A stretch of 28,987 nucleotides of DNA, taken from Bacteroidales bacterium UBA1628. GTDB taxonomy: Bacteria > Bacteroidota > Bacteroidia > Bacteroidales > UBA932. Positions 14,775 through 22,907 of this stretch are shown here, piece after piece; the stretch's first letter is position 1; each line of letters starts with the position of its first letter. Below the pieces are notes generated by a model. That model was not told where the DNA came from and did not search any database. It saw only the letters and a program-made list of their open reading frames with translations. The stretch spans positions 1 through 28,987 of the forward strand of contig DCMG01000020.1 in NCBI GenBank assembly GCA_002321335.1, in the 5' to 3' direction. The position numbers and the translations under genes are program-made.

Positions 14775-15314
14775 TTAATAGTTTTCTGCCTTGATCTGGA
14801 AATAACTTCTTGGATGCTTGCAGACCGGGCAGACCTCCGGTGCCTTCTTGCCGATGACGATATGTCCGCAGTTCGAGCACTCCCAGATCATGTCCTCATC
14901 CTTGGAGAACACAACCGCGTCCTGAACGTTCTTCAGCAGTTTCCTGTAGCGTTCCTCATGGGTTTTCTCGATCGCCCCGACCTTCTCGAACAGGAAAGCG
15001 ATCTCGTCGAACCCTTCCTCCTTGGCCGTCTTGGCGAACCCGGCATACATGTCCGTCCACTCGTAGTTCTCGCCAGCAGCCGCATCCGCAAGGTTCTCCT
15101 CCGTGGAAGGCACACCACCGTCATGCAGAAGCTTGAACCAGATCTTGGCATGCTCCTTCTCGTTCTTCGCGGTCTCCTCGAACAGCCTGCCTATCTGCAC
15201 ATAGCCATCCTTCGCTGCCTTCGAGGCATAATACAAATACTTGGTGTGAGCCTGACTCTCCCCCGCAAACGCGGCGCGCAGGTTCTCCTCGGTCTTCGAT
15301 CCTTTAAGTTCCAT
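14775..15314 (-). CDS. rbr: Rubrerythrin
   Basis: A 179-aa peroxide-reducing non-haem diiron protein of anaerobes and microaerophiles. The N-terminal four-helix domain carries Glu19, ExxH at 52-55 (EKEH) and ExxH at 116-119 (EKTH), the diiron ligands. The C-terminal rubredoxin-like domain has C146xxC149 and C162xxC165 for one iron. It uses NADH-derived electrons through partner proteins to reduce hydrogen peroxide. It is probably first in a four-gene unit with the peptidase, pssA and the hydrolase. A -7-like box lies about 180 nt upstream at 15496-15503. Confidence 0.95.
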   Translation of the reverse strand: MELKGSKTEENLRAAFAGESQAHTKYLYYASKAAKDGYVQIGRLFEETAKNEKEHAKIWFKLLHDGGVPSTEENLADAAAGENYEWTDMYAGFAKTAKEEGFDEIAFLFEKVGAIEKTHEERYRKLLKNVQDAVVFSKDEDMIWECSNCGHIVIGKKAPEVCPVCKHPRSYFQIKAENY

Positions 15315-15495
15315 ATTCTATGAATATTAAATATTTCTTTTCTGTGTTCTTCCCCGAGCCTTAGCAGATCCATCGTGTTTCCAACCGCGACCACACTTTC
15401 GTCCTCCGCCCCCATCGACAGCCACATCTCATCACCAGGTCCACGTTTTCCGTCATCCATCATCCCCCCGTCAAGACGCACAGGCTCCAGTCTTG

Positions 15496-15503
15496 CAAAT
15501 GTA
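15496..15503 (-). promoter_or_regulatory. Possible -7 box upstream of rubrerythrin
   Basis: The minus strand reads TACATTTG, an exact TAnnTTTG match. It would give a leader of about 175 nt. There is no -33 TTTG. The leader 15315-15495 holds no gene or riboswitch I recognise. Confidence 0.3.
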
Positions 15504-15548
15504 ATAAAAATACCCTGATAAAGAAAGACCAGCATTCCGGCGCGCACG

Positions 15549-15680
15549 TCATTTCTTGAAGAACTGCCCGGTGTCAAACGAATCCGTGACCTTGACGAAG
15601 TCATTGCCGTACGTGTACAGGATTGGAGAGTAACGAAAACGGACAAACAGCCTGACATTATTCAGAGTTCTTGATCTCAT
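15549..15680 (-). pseudogene. C-terminal remnant, outer-membrane-protein-like
   Basis: A 43-codon frame (ATG at 15680) contains RLFVRFRYSPILYTYGNDF and ends DTGQFFKK. The alternating aromatic and charged pattern looks like final strands of a beta-barrel or surface protein rather than a free small protein. The frame is closed by a TAA five codons before the ATG, so no upstream part remains. It lies upstream of rubrerythrin in a stretch (15315-15806) with no intact gene. Read as the surviving 3' end of a decayed gene; family not identified. It could also be a genuine short peptide gene. Confidence 0.4.
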
Positions 15681-15726
15681 AGAAATCCAAGGTTATACCC
15701 CTACGATGACATACCTGATTGACTTT

Positions 15727-15753
15727 GGGTGCAGAAAACCACATCCTGCACCC
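15727..15753. repeat. 8-bp inverted repeat in the decay zone
   Basis: GGGTGCAG and CTGCACCC enclose an 11-nt loop, and TT/AA could extend the stem past one bulged C. No T-run follows on either strand. It lies between the two oppositely oriented gene remnants and could be a small repeat or an old terminator. Confidence 0.4.
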
Positions 15754-15806
15754 CAATCATATCTGCTGGTCCTTCTTTCTTTATCTTATAGGCCATTATA
15801 CAATAG

Positions 15807-16046
15807 TTGGTCACAAACCTCAACATTGTCAGAGGCGATTCTGCCTCCTGGTACATAGGAGGCGGTTACGAATTTGCCTTAGAGCTGTATGACGACGAGT
15901 GTACAAAAGAGATTGGAACATATTTCATAAATACAGGTATTAACTGGAGACACTCAAACCTGAGACTGTTCTGCAAGCCAACGCCTAACATATCAGGCCA
16001 AACAAACACCCCTATAATCGGAACCGGATTTGCTTACTATTTCTAA
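15807..16046 (+). pseudogene. Outer-membrane beta-barrel C-terminal remnant
   Basis: A 79-codon frame with no good start (TTG at 15807 directly after an in-frame TAG) contains WYIGGGYEFAL, FINTGINWRHSNLRLF and ends GTGFAYYF. Short alternating strands, glycine-rich turns and a terminal phenylalanine are typical of the last strands of Bacteroidales outer-membrane barrels. A complete barrel would need at least 100 more residues, and the upstream frame is closed by stops at 15789 and 15804. This is most likely the 3' end of a degraded gene. The specific family is not identified. Confidence 0.5.
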
Positions 16047-16108
16047 GGGCAATCTAATTCCCGGAAGGTGTGTTGATTTTACAAACATATATTCATAAAT
16101 TTGCCGGA

Positions 16109-16566
16109 GTGAAAAAGATAATATTATTAATAGCGTTGCTTTCTGCCTTTTGTTGCGGCCAACATCCGAGGGCAAATGCCGAAGCGGAAGCAGGAGAGGA
16201 TACTAAAACAAAAATGGAAGCGAAGTCTATCTGCGAGGTACATAGAATGGAAATCGTGTCCGACGATTCTCTGGGGCTGAACATCTACTATCCTGATTTC
16301 AACAGGATCGATCTGGTGTGCGGGAAGATGCCGTCCAGTGAGGATTCCACGGTCATATTCTGCTGCGAGGCGGCGTTCACGGGGCAGATTCTGGAGGAGT
16401 TCTCGCACGGGAACATTGCTGGCGACCACGTCAGCGGTGGTGAATATTTCAAAGGCTATACCTGCCGAGTCAACACGGGATGCTTCACCTACTGCGATGG
16501 GAAATGGGGCTTTTATACAAGCGACCCTACAGGACAAACTGGTTGACATTCTATAAATCAATATAA
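16109..16566 (+). pseudogene. Lipoprotein, phosphodiester glycosidase-like, internally deleted
   Basis: GTG at 16109 begins a signal sequence (KKIILLIALLSAFCCG), followed by NIYYPDFNRIDLVCGKMPS, VIFCCEAAFTG and NIAGDHVSGGEYFKGY. This resembles, from memory, a Bacteroidales secreted family related to phosphodiester glycosidases. The frame runs to CDGKWGFYTSDPTGQTG and stops at 16546. In another frame the same DNA ends with RTNWLTFYKSI and TAA at 16564-16566, which resembles the end of full-length relatives. The likely explanation is an internal deletion of 100 or more codons near 16505-16535, joining the two ends out of frame. An alternative is a short intact protein of about 145 aa. It lies 62 nt after the barrel remnant and 40 nt before the DUF1810 gene. 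Confidence 0.5.
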
Positions 16567-16606
16567 TAGCGGTAATATTCACAATCATCACTATCATTGA
16601 CAAAAT

Positions 16607-17041
16607 ATGAGCATAGCAAGATTCAAGGAGGCACAGGAGCGTTTCGGGGAGTACGAGACAGCGCTGGGGGAGATCAGGCGCGGGCGGAAAGAATCACACT
16701 GGATCTGGTACATCTTCCCTCAGTTCAGGTGGCTTGGGAGGAGCTACAATTCTGAATATTACGGGATAGCGTCGTTGAAGGAGGCCAAGGAATATCTCGG
16801 TGATCCGGTGCTGAAGAAGCGGCTGTTGGAGATTTCCGAGGCTCTGCTGGAACACAAAGGACAGGATATTCATCGGATTATGGGAGGGATTGACGCCAAG
16901 AAGCTGTGCTCCTCGATGACACTGTTCGAGGTTGCCGGAGACGATGATGAGGGTTGCAAGGTATTCGGTGAAGTCCTCGACACTTTCTTTGGCGGAAAGA
17001 GGGACGGGCGCACAATCGGGTTGCTCAAAACGCAGGAATAA
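16607..17041 (+). CDS. DUF1810 family protein
   Basis: A 144-aa protein of normal length for DUF1810, a mostly helical cytoplasmic family of unknown function. The hallmark is SHWIWYIFPQFRWLG near residues 30-45. Other conserved parts are NSEYYGIASLKEAKEYL and a C-terminal SMTLFEVAG followed by VLDTFFGGKRDGRT. The start ATG at 16607 fits the family N-terminus (RFKEAQE). The TAA overlaps the ATG of the next gene by one base (TAATG), so the two are probably co-translated. Confidence 0.9.
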   Translation: MSIARFKEAQERFGEYETALGEIRRGRKESHWIWYIFPQFRWLGRSYNSEYYGIASLKEAKEYLGDPVLKKRLLEISEALLEHKGQDIHRIMGGIDAKKLCSSMTLFEVAGDDDEGCKVFGEVLDTFFGGKRDGRTIGLLKTQE

Positions 17042-18585
17042 TGGTTTGTACAGGAAAAAGACAGATGTTGAACCTAGACTCCATAGACCTCAGCGGGACT
17101 CAGCGGCGGGCGGTGATGAAGCTCGCGGTTGAGCTGGTCAAGGCGGATGACCGGATCCACTCAAAGGAAGTCGCGGTTCTGGATGAGTTGCAGTCCGTGC
17201 TCGGGCTTGACCAGCAGGAACTTGACCTTATCCACTACCTTTCACTGGAGAGCGCTGTGGAATGCATCAAAGATCTGAACGAAGACTCAACAGAGAGAAT
17301 CATCAATCTCTTCAACGAGATAATGTGCTCCGACAACGACATCGACTTCGAAGAGAATCTGCTTCTGTCCTCAATCTCAATGTCCTGCGACAATGTTTCA
17401 AGAGACTGGTGCGGAATCATATCCGCTGACGCACCGGAATCCGAAGTTCCAGAAAGGCAGATCGTCTTTCTTGAGGGCAAAACCTCGGAGGCGGCTCATA
17501 TAGTTCTTGACGACAAGTACGACAACCTTCTCATCTCAAAGGCTTTCGGTGACATCGGGATAGAATTTTTCTACCTCCCTGACATACTTCAAGAATTTTG
17601 TCGCCATCTTGAAGGCGACGACAAATTCGGACTCCTCAAGCGCTCAATGGAATACCTTGTGCCGGCCGGGGACAAAATCAGATCCGGCAATCTCAAGGAA
17701 TCACTTGCAAGTCTCGACACCAGAACATTCTACCATCTGATCCTTTCCAGGTTCAACATTGCTCCGGACAGGATTCCTTATCCAGCGTTCCTGCTAATAA
17801 AAATCAGGAACAGTCAAGTCCTGGATGACAGCGACACGATGCGGCCGACGGTGGATTTCCTCTGCATAGACCTCTCCTCCGAGGTGAAAAAGCGGATCCT
17901 GACGTTCGTCTCCCGTTTCGACGAGAAGCGCGACCTGCTCTCCTACAAAGGCTACTACAAGTTCCTGTACGACTACCTCAGCGCTGAGGCGAAATTCACC
18001 AACCCCATCAGCATCAACTCAAAAGGCGACTTCACTCTCGAATCAGGCGACACCATCAGATTCAAGTCGGCCCCACAGGCGAAGACCTTCTACTTACTCC
18101 TCCTGAGCCGAGGCGACAAAGGAATATCCCAGGCCGACTTCAACAAAGCCGTCTCTTTCCTCAAAGAATTGAACATCAATGACTATCTCACCTCGACCGG
18201 AGATTTTGACCTTCCCCGATTCAAGGAAATTCTCGCCGTCAAGGATGACGAATATGCCCGCATGATCCTCGACACAATCGCCATCTACCGCTCATTCTCG
18301 ACCAAGGACAGCGGAAGGAAGGATTTCCTTGAATATGTCCAAAGCATCCTCCTGCACCGAAGTTCGCTAAAGACGTACATCAACACCGGTTTTGCCTCAG
18401 CACGTAAACTTGCAAACCCAGAGCATTATCTGGTCCGTTTCGCTCCCGACACCAAAACCTATTCCGTCTCCGTCAGCCCTTCCCTCTTCACCGTCACCTC
18501 GGAAGGTTCTTCATCCATCCCTTTGACCGACTCTCCCCTCTGGAAAACAGCCTTTCTTTCCGCCCATGCCAAAAATCAAAAATAA
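17041..18585 (+). CDS. TerB-like N-terminal domain protein with unrecognised C-terminus
   Basis: A 514-aa soluble protein with no signal peptide or membrane segment. Residues about 18-115 (VMKLAVELVKADDRIHSKEV, then LFNEIMCSDNDIDFEE) have the all-helical pattern of TerB/DjlA-type domains, with acidic loops after each helix pair that may bind metal. Residues about 140-320 and 380-514 I do not recognise. Around 325-375, ISINSKGDFTLESGDTIRF and KTFYLLLLSRG look like a winged-helix-type fold. ATG at 17041 overlaps the DUF1810 stop (TAATG); an in-frame ATG at 17065 gives MLNLDSIDL and is a credible alternative. No terminator is evident after the TAA. The linkage to tellurite resistance is by domain name only. 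Confidence 0.7.
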   Translation: MVCTGKRQMLNLDSIDLSGTQRRAVMKLAVELVKADDRIHSKEVAVLDELQSVLGLDQQELDLIHYLSLESAVECIKDLNEDSTERIINLFNEIMCSDNDIDFEENLLLSSISMSCDNVSRDWCGIISADAPESEVPERQIVFLEGKTSEAAHIVLDDKYDNLLISKAFGDIGIEFFYLPDILQEFCRHLEGDDKFGLLKRSMEYLVPAGDKIRSGNLKESLASLDTRTFYHLILSRFNIAPDRIPYPAFLLIKIRNSQVLDDSDTMRPTVDFLCIDLSSEVKKRILTFVSRFDEKRDLLSYKGYYKFLYDYLSAEAKFTNPISINSKGDFTLESGDTIRFKSAPQAKTFYLLLLSRGDKGISQADFNKAVSFLKELNINDYLTSTGDFDLPRFKEILAVKDDEYARMILDTIAIYRSFSTKDSGRKDFLEYVQSILLHRSSLKTYINTGFASARKLANPEHYLVRFAPDTKTYSVSVSPSLFTVTSEGSSSIPLTDSPLWKTAFLSAHAKNQK

Positions 18586-18704
18586 TTTGCTTATTCAAAA
18601 TAATATAATTGACGCATAACATCCTTAAAACAGTTTCTCGATAAGAGAGCGCAAAGGAAAAGTTTGCTTTGGTCTTGAGGCGGAAAAACAATGCGGATAA
18701 CAGA
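18586..18704. other. Intergenic, no gene seen
   Basis: Together with the tRNA and its control sites, 18586-18903 holds no protein gene. This part is AT-rich at first, with no T-rich terminator for the plus-strand gene ending at 18585. An open frame across 18494-18781 is an accident over the tRNA. Confidence 0.6.
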
Positions 18705-18736
18705 AACGAGGGCAACCGGGATCGGTTGTCCTCGTT
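18705..18736 (-). terminator. Terminator hairpin after tRNA-Leu
   Basis: AACGAGG-G-CAACC and GGTTG-T-CCTCGTT form a 13-bp stem (one G-T pair) with a 6-nt loop, starting 4 nt after the tRNA 3' end. Downstream on the minus strand the T-run is weak (TTTCTGTT), but the stem is very stable. Confidence 0.7.
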
Positions 18737-18740
18737 CTCG

Positions 18741-18823
18741 TGCGCGGGATGAGAGTCGAACTCACACGTCGCAATTGACACTAGCTCCTGAAACTAGCGC
18801 GTCTACCATTTCGCCACCCGCGC
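18741..18823 (-). tRNA. tRNA-Leu (anticodon CAG)
   Basis: The minus strand folds as an 83-nt class II tRNA. The acceptor stem GCGCGGG pairs with CCCGCGC, followed by discriminator A. The D-arm region is GGCGAAATGGTAGACGC. The anticodon stem CTAGT/GCTAG encloses loop TTCAGGA, so the anticodon is CAG, reading CUG leucine codons. A long variable arm, typical of tRNA-Leu, lies before the T-arm with GTTCGACTC. The 3' CCA is not encoded and must be added after transcription. A near-perfect promoter precedes it and a hairpin follows. Confidence 0.95.
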
Positions 18824-18836
18824 CTGAAGTGGATTG

Positions 18837-18867
18837 CAAATATACTGATAATTTATGAATCTGCAAA
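18837..18867 (-). promoter_or_regulatory. Promoter of tRNA-Leu
   Basis: On the minus strand TTTG (18867-18864), a 19-nt spacer and TATATTTG (18844-18837) match both Bacteroidota promoter elements exactly. The expected start is about 6-8 nt before the mature tRNA 5' end, leaving a very short leader for RNase P. Confidence 0.82.
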
Positions 18868-18903
18868 CAAAATCAAGCGCAGGAAGCCAAAAGGATTGTA
18901 AAA

Positions 18904-20478
18904 CTACTTGCTGTACTTTGAGAAAGTCTTGTTTATCAGCGCCGTCTTTCCGGAACAGTTCTCAAGAAGAGCGTTCTTGAGGGATCTGATGTCGGTGACA
19001 TATGGGTTCATGGAGGCGCAGATGTCGGCTCGCTTTATACCACCGTTCTCAAGTTCCATGAAAATCTGAGGCTTGAACCAATAAGAGAATCCGAAATCAG
19101 GGCTGACACCATAACGTGCCTTGTACATCATGTTCTCTACATAGTAGGCCCACATCTCTCCGACCTCACAGCAGCCTGCATGCTCACCTCCGCCGACGCC
19201 ATAGCAATCACCTGTCGATACGAACGAAGTAAGGATGTACGTGGCATATTTCTTCCAATAATCCGTCCCGACCTTGCTGAAATGACTTGCGTGTGCCATC
19301 TCGTGAATGGTGGTGGAGTACAGGCCAGAGTAGTTTCCGTTCTTGTCTTTGGAGCCGATGGTGATGTCCGGAGCGAAAAGCCTCACGATGGACGTGTACT
19401 TTCCGATATACTTGCTGACAAGTTTGTTGTCAAGCAAAGCGCCATGATGCATCATCAGGGTGCTGGAAGGCCTGAGAATATTCAGAATCCAGAATCTCAG
19501 ATTCTTAGGAGGCATGGCAACACCTGTTGTCTGACATTTCTTGAAATAGTCGTACGCCGCGTTGTTGACCACGCACCTGCGGAACAAGGTGGCGTCTGAA
19601 TTCTTGTCGATGGTAAGATCGATTCCTGTCGATGAACCTTTGCCTATCGTCGAAATCGAGGCAGGAATCAAAATGAGATTAAGTCCGATTGAGAATCCCA
19701 CACTGTTCTTGAAGCAGATACGGTAATGAGGCTTTGCCGAGAACTTGCGGGAGAATTGGTAATCTCCATTCTCGTCCGTGTAAGTCGTGGCGATCTTCAC
19801 AAAGACATTAGCCACCATCTTCACACCGGCCACACCAACCGTTTTCTTACTCCTTAGCCTGTCGTCCACAATCGTGATTTTGCCTGAAGGCTTCGCTTTA
19901 GCCCTGGTCACCGGCTCCAGAAGGTCGGAGTTGTCAGTAAGCTCGAACGCCTTTCTTTCCAGAGCGTCAAGGTCGAAATCACCAAGAGATCTTGTGGCCA
20001 CGTCATCATCCGGAATGAAACACTCTTCCAGAATCTCGTGACGGATGCCTTCCGGAAAGACGAAATCAGGAGGAACCACAGCATACTGCCAGGTGATCTC
20101 ACCCTCAGGTACCGAAGGGTCATGATAGTAGTCACCGTCCTTTACGATCTCACAATCCATAGGATGGTCCAGCATCTCCACACCAAGATCCGACAGAATG
20201 TTGAACTGAACCGTATCCTTAGGAAGGAAACGGACATAGTAATCCGTGACCGGGACATCAATCCCCCCTCGCGTAGGGTACAAATCCGCAAGCGCCTTGC
20301 CAACATTGGCCACGGAATAAGGGTTTTCAAGTTTCCGTCCCAACTCGATCTTGTCATGAGCCACGACTTCAACTTTTTCATTTGTGCTGACAGGATCGAC
20401 CTCCACCGGAGACCCACCCTCTTTGCTGCACGACACCAGCACCAGAGCCGGCAGCATCATTTTGAAGAACCATTTCAT
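18904..20478 (-). CDS. Lipoprotein zinc metalloprotease-like protein with carboxypeptidase-regulatory-like domain
   Basis: A 524-aa lipoprotein: MKWFFKMMLPALVLVSC gives a lipobox with Cys17. Residues about 198-258 (GKITIVDDRLRSKKTVGVAGV, then YTDENGDYQFSRKF) read like a CarboxypepD_reg/Cna-B-type beta-sandwich. Residues 392-396 are HEMAH, a zincin HExxH motif, within TTIHEMAHASHF. Glu438 or Glu441 in EVGEMWAYYVENMMY is a likely third ligand, as in gluzincins. Cysteines at 425, 436 and 437 may form disulfides. It probably cleaves an extracytoplasmic substrate at the cell surface, but I recognise no named family. It is transcribed alone, divergent from the phosphatase gene, with a -7 box at 20505-20512. 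Confidence 0.72.
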   Translation of the reverse strand: MKWFFKMMLPALVLVSCSKEGGSPVEVDPVSTNEKVEVVAHDKIELGRKLENPYSVANVGKALADLYPTRGGIDVPVTDYYVRFLPKDTVQFNILSDLGVEMLDHPMDCEIVKDGDYYHDPSVPEGEITWQYAVVPPDFVFPEGIRHEILEECFIPDDDVATRSLGDFDLDALERKAFELTDNSDLLEPVTRAKAKPSGKITIVDDRLRSKKTVGVAGVKMVANVFVKIATTYTDENGDYQFSRKFSAKPHYRICFKNSVGFSIGLNLILIPASISTIGKGSSTGIDLTIDKNSDATLFRRCVVNNAAYDYFKKCQTTGVAMPPKNLRFWILNILRPSSTLMMHHGALLDNKLVSKYIGKYTSIVRLFAPDITIGSKDKNGNYSGLYSTTIHEMAHASHFSKVGTDYWKKYATYILTSFVSTGDCYGVGGGEHAGCCEVGEMWAYYVENMMYKARYGVSPDFGFSYWFKPQIFMELENGGIKRADICASMNPYVTDIRSLKNALLENCSGKTALINKTFSKYSK

Positions 20479-20504
20479 TGTTCAGTTGGTTTTTAGTTAC
20501 AGTG

Positions 20505-20512
20505 CAAAGATA
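20505..20512 (-). promoter_or_regulatory. -7 box of the metalloprotease gene
   Basis: The minus strand reads TATCTTTG, an exact TAnnTTTG match, 27 nt before the ATG at 20478. No clear -33 TTTG is present. Confidence 0.5.
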
Positions 20513-20567
20513 GAGGGGACCATCCGTGGGTTGAAATATTCAACGGCTAAGTGAAGAATCGGCATTC

Positions 20568-20599
20568 CTTGGCAATTCAAGGGCTATTTTCTATCTTTG
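20568..20599 (+). promoter_or_regulatory. Promoter of the histidine phosphatase gene
   Basis: TATCTTTG at 20592-20599 is an exact -7 match. CTTG at 20568-20571 is a three-of-four match to the -33 TTTG with a 20-nt spacer. The transcription start near 20605 rules out the upstream in-frame start at 20597 and supports the ATG at 20624. Confidence 0.65.
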
Positions 20600-20623
20600 C
20601 ATACAATTATTTTTAGAAGAAAT

Positions 20624-21970
20624 ATGGCTACTTTCAGAAAACCCGCGATTTATGCGGCGTCCATAGTGCTGGCTCTCAGCGCGTTCTGCTTTTCCACCAA
20701 AGCACAGTCGTATAATGAACTGATAAAGGTCAACCCTGAGCGGGCGGGAGGTGTCTATCATTATTATGAATATGACACCTCACCTCTCACCAAGGCTCCG
20801 AAAGGTTACAAGCCATTCTACATCAGCCACTACGGAAGGCATGGATCACGCTACCACACCACCGCCGGCCTGTTCAAGGGAGCGGTCGAGACCCTCACGG
20901 CAGCCGAGAAGGCCGGTCTGCTGACAGCCGAAGGAAAACTTCTGAAAAGCCAGATAGACTCCATAGACAAGGAGCATCAGGGAATGTACGGAATGTTGTC
21001 GGAAAGAGGGGCTGCCGAGCATCGCGGAATCGCCGGAAGGATGTCAGCGAACTACCCACAAGTGTTCAACGGCAAACGCGGCGAGATCGAATGTGTCTCA
21101 AGTTACTGGCCTAGATGCCTCATAAGCATGGCCAACTTCACCGCCGCTTTGAAAGAAAAAAACCGAAATTTTGACTTTCACTACCTTACGGGTCCGAAGT
21201 ACTTGGATTACATCAGTATGGACCTCGACACAAAGAACGTTGTGAAAGGATCCAACGACCTGAAAAGGCATCTTCTGGACAGTCTTGTCTCCTGCGACAG
21301 GTTCTTTGAAGCCATATTCACCGATCCGGCAAAGGCCTCGGCGCTGATTCCAAAGCCAAAGGAGTTCATGGAGCATGTCTATCTCGCCGGATCAATCAGT
21401 CCGAACACGGACTCGCGTCCTGACATATTCAGTCATTTCACAACGGAGGAGCTGACGAACTTTTGGATCAGCCGCAACGACAAACTCTACTACAGTTATG
21501 GAATCTCAGCGGAGGAAGGTGAATATGTCTCTTCAATCGCAAAACCTCTGATCGAAGACATCGTCGCCAAAGCGGACGAGTCGGTCAAGCCTGGCAGCAA
21601 CAGGGCCGCCGACCTGAGGTTTGGTCACGATGTGGGACTGCTGCCGCTGATCGGCACTATCCGTGTCGCCGGAATGGAGGAGCGCTGGAAGTCGTCCCAA
21701 GCGCATAATCATTGGTATGATTTTCAAATGATGCCGATGGCGTCCAACCTTCAGATGATCTTCTTCAGGAACAAGCGGGGAGACGTTCTCGTCAAACTTG
21801 TCTATAATGACAAAGAAACAACAATCCCTGCCCTTAAATCCTTTGAAGGCCCGTTCTACAGATGGCAGGACCTTCGCGAATATCTTGTAACGACAGCCGC
21901 CGCCATCTCTGACGAACACATCGTCAAGGACAACGGCGGTAAGGAACGCAAAGGCGTGGACGGGATGTAG
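20624..21970 (+). CDS. Secreted histidine-type acid phosphatase (phytase/MINPP-like)
   Basis: A 448-aa branch-2 histidine phosphatase. Residues 1 to about 28 (ending FCFSTKAQ) are a signal peptide. The catalytic signature SHYGRHGSRYH contains Arg72-His73-Gly74 and the RHGxRxH form; His73 would be the phosphorylated residue. The proton-donor pair His335-Asp336 lies in RFGHDVGLLPL. The family removes phosphate from phytate, other inositol phosphates or sugar phosphates in the periplasm; the substrate is not decided here. The start at 20624 is chosen from the promoter and the signal peptide. The gene ends one base before the convergent deoC stop, with no room for a dedicated terminator. Confidence 0.87.
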   Translation: MATFRKPAIYAASIVLALSAFCFSTKAQSYNELIKVNPERAGGVYHYYEYDTSPLTKAPKGYKPFYISHYGRHGSRYHTTAGLFKGAVETLTAAEKAGLLTAEGKLLKSQIDSIDKEHQGMYGMLSERGAAEHRGIAGRMSANYPQVFNGKRGEIECVSSYWPRCLISMANFTAALKEKNRNFDFHYLTGPKYLDYISMDLDTKNVVKGSNDLKRHLLDSLVSCDRFFEAIFTDPAKASALIPKPKEFMEHVYLAGSISPNTDSRPDIFSHFTTEELTNFWISRNDKLYYSYGISAEEGEYVSSIAKPLIEDIVAKADESVKPGSNRAADLRFGHDVGLLPLIGTIRVAGMEERWKSSQAHNHWYDFQMMPMASNLQMIFFRNKRGDVLVKLVYNDKETTIPALKSFEGPFYRWQDLREYLVTTAAAISDEHIVKDNGGKERKGVDGM

Positions 21971-21971
21971 C

Positions 21972-22889
21972 CTAGAAATAGACTACTGTCTTCTGCTCGA
22001 TAGATGACATCAAAGAGTTGGCAAGACGGCTCACCCCGAAACGGAACAAATCCTTGTTCAGCCAGTCATTGCCGAGAATCGATTTGGCTATGGAATGGTA
22101 GCAGACCGCATCTTTGGATGTGGAGATGCCGCCGGCAGCCTTGAAGCCAACCTTTCTGCCCGTCTTCTCGTGAAAGGCTTTGATGGATTCACACATAACG
22201 TAGGCCGCCATCGGGGTGGCGTTAACGCTCACTTTACCGGTTGATGTCTTGATGAAGTCCGCACCCTCCTCCATTGCGAGGAAAGAGGCATTGGCGATAT
22301 TCTCCGGAGTGACAAGAAGCCCAGTCTCAAGGATAACCTTCAAGGTAACCTTGCGGCCAGCTTTGGAGGCGGCCTCGTCGACCGCCGAGCGGATTGCTCT
22401 GATCTCCTTACGGGCAGATTCCTCGTCACCAGCCATGAATGCATTAAGAGCCAAGACAATATCTATCTCGTCAGCACCGGCCTCAACTGCCATCACGCAT
22501 TCCTTGACCTTTACCTCAAGGAAACTTTGCGAAGTAGGAAAGCAGCCGGCCACAGAAGTGACATGAACGTCCGCGCTTTCAAGGTTTTCTCTTACGACAG
22601 ATACGAAATTGGGAAAAACACAGATTGAAGCCGGAAGCGGATATTCAGGAAAATCCTTCATGAAAGAGTTGACCTTGCCTACCAGTTTTTTCACGGAAGC
22701 CGGCGTGTCCTCAGTGCGGAGAGTGGTCAAATCCATGAATGACAGGCAATTTCTGAGGACTTCAGGAGAAGTCACATTGTCGATGTTGGCCGCGATGGCG
22801 TCCAACCTTTTGCTGATCCGTTCCTTATCCGGAGCGTAACCATACTTTGCGAACAAAGATTCCATACTATCAACTAACATTTTTAACAT
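21972..22889 (-). CDS. deoC: Deoxyribose-phosphate aldolase
   Basis: A 305-aa class I aldolase that splits 2-deoxyribose-5-phosphate into acetaldehyde and glyceraldehyde-3-phosphate in deoxynucleoside breakdown. Catalytic residues fit the family: Asp143 (DEIDIV), Lys184 (LKVILETG), Schiff-base Lys214 (FIKTSTGK) and Lys250 (GFKAAGG). It is longer than the approximately 220-aa short form, with an N-terminal extension typical of the longer variant. ATGs at 22889, 22880 and 22865 are all possible starts. It is the last gene of the ftsY-pheT run, 18 nt after the radical SAM gene. Confidence 0.93.
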   Translation of the reverse strand: MLKMLVDSMESLFAKYGYAPDKERISKRLDAIAANIDNVTSPEVLRNCLSFMDLTTLRTEDTPASVKKLVGKVNSFMKDFPEYPLPASICVFPNFVSVVRENLESADVHVTSVAGCFPTSQSFLEVKVKECVMAVEAGADEIDIVLALNAFMAGDEESARKEIRAIRSAVDEAASKAGRKVTLKVILETGLLVTPENIANASFLAMEEGADFIKTSTGKVSVNATPMAAYVMCESIKAFHEKTGRKVGFKAAGGISTSKDAVCYHSIAKSILGNDWLNKDLFRFGVSRLANSLMSSIEQKTVVYF

Positions 22890-22907
22890 CCTGTAAGAAA
22901 GTTCCGT

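Noticed and set aside
15315..15495. Riboswitch in the possible rubrerythrin leader
   Set aside because: I found no known riboswitch core, and only weak short pairings.
15191..15658. 155-codon minus-strand frame upstream of rubrerythrin
   Set aside because: It overlaps the rubrerythrin start out of frame, is rich in Arg, Ser and Thr, and conflicts with the more protein-like remnant at 15549-15680.
18494..18781. 95-codon minus-strand frame
   Set aside because: It begins inside the tRNA-Leu gene and runs through its terminator hairpin.
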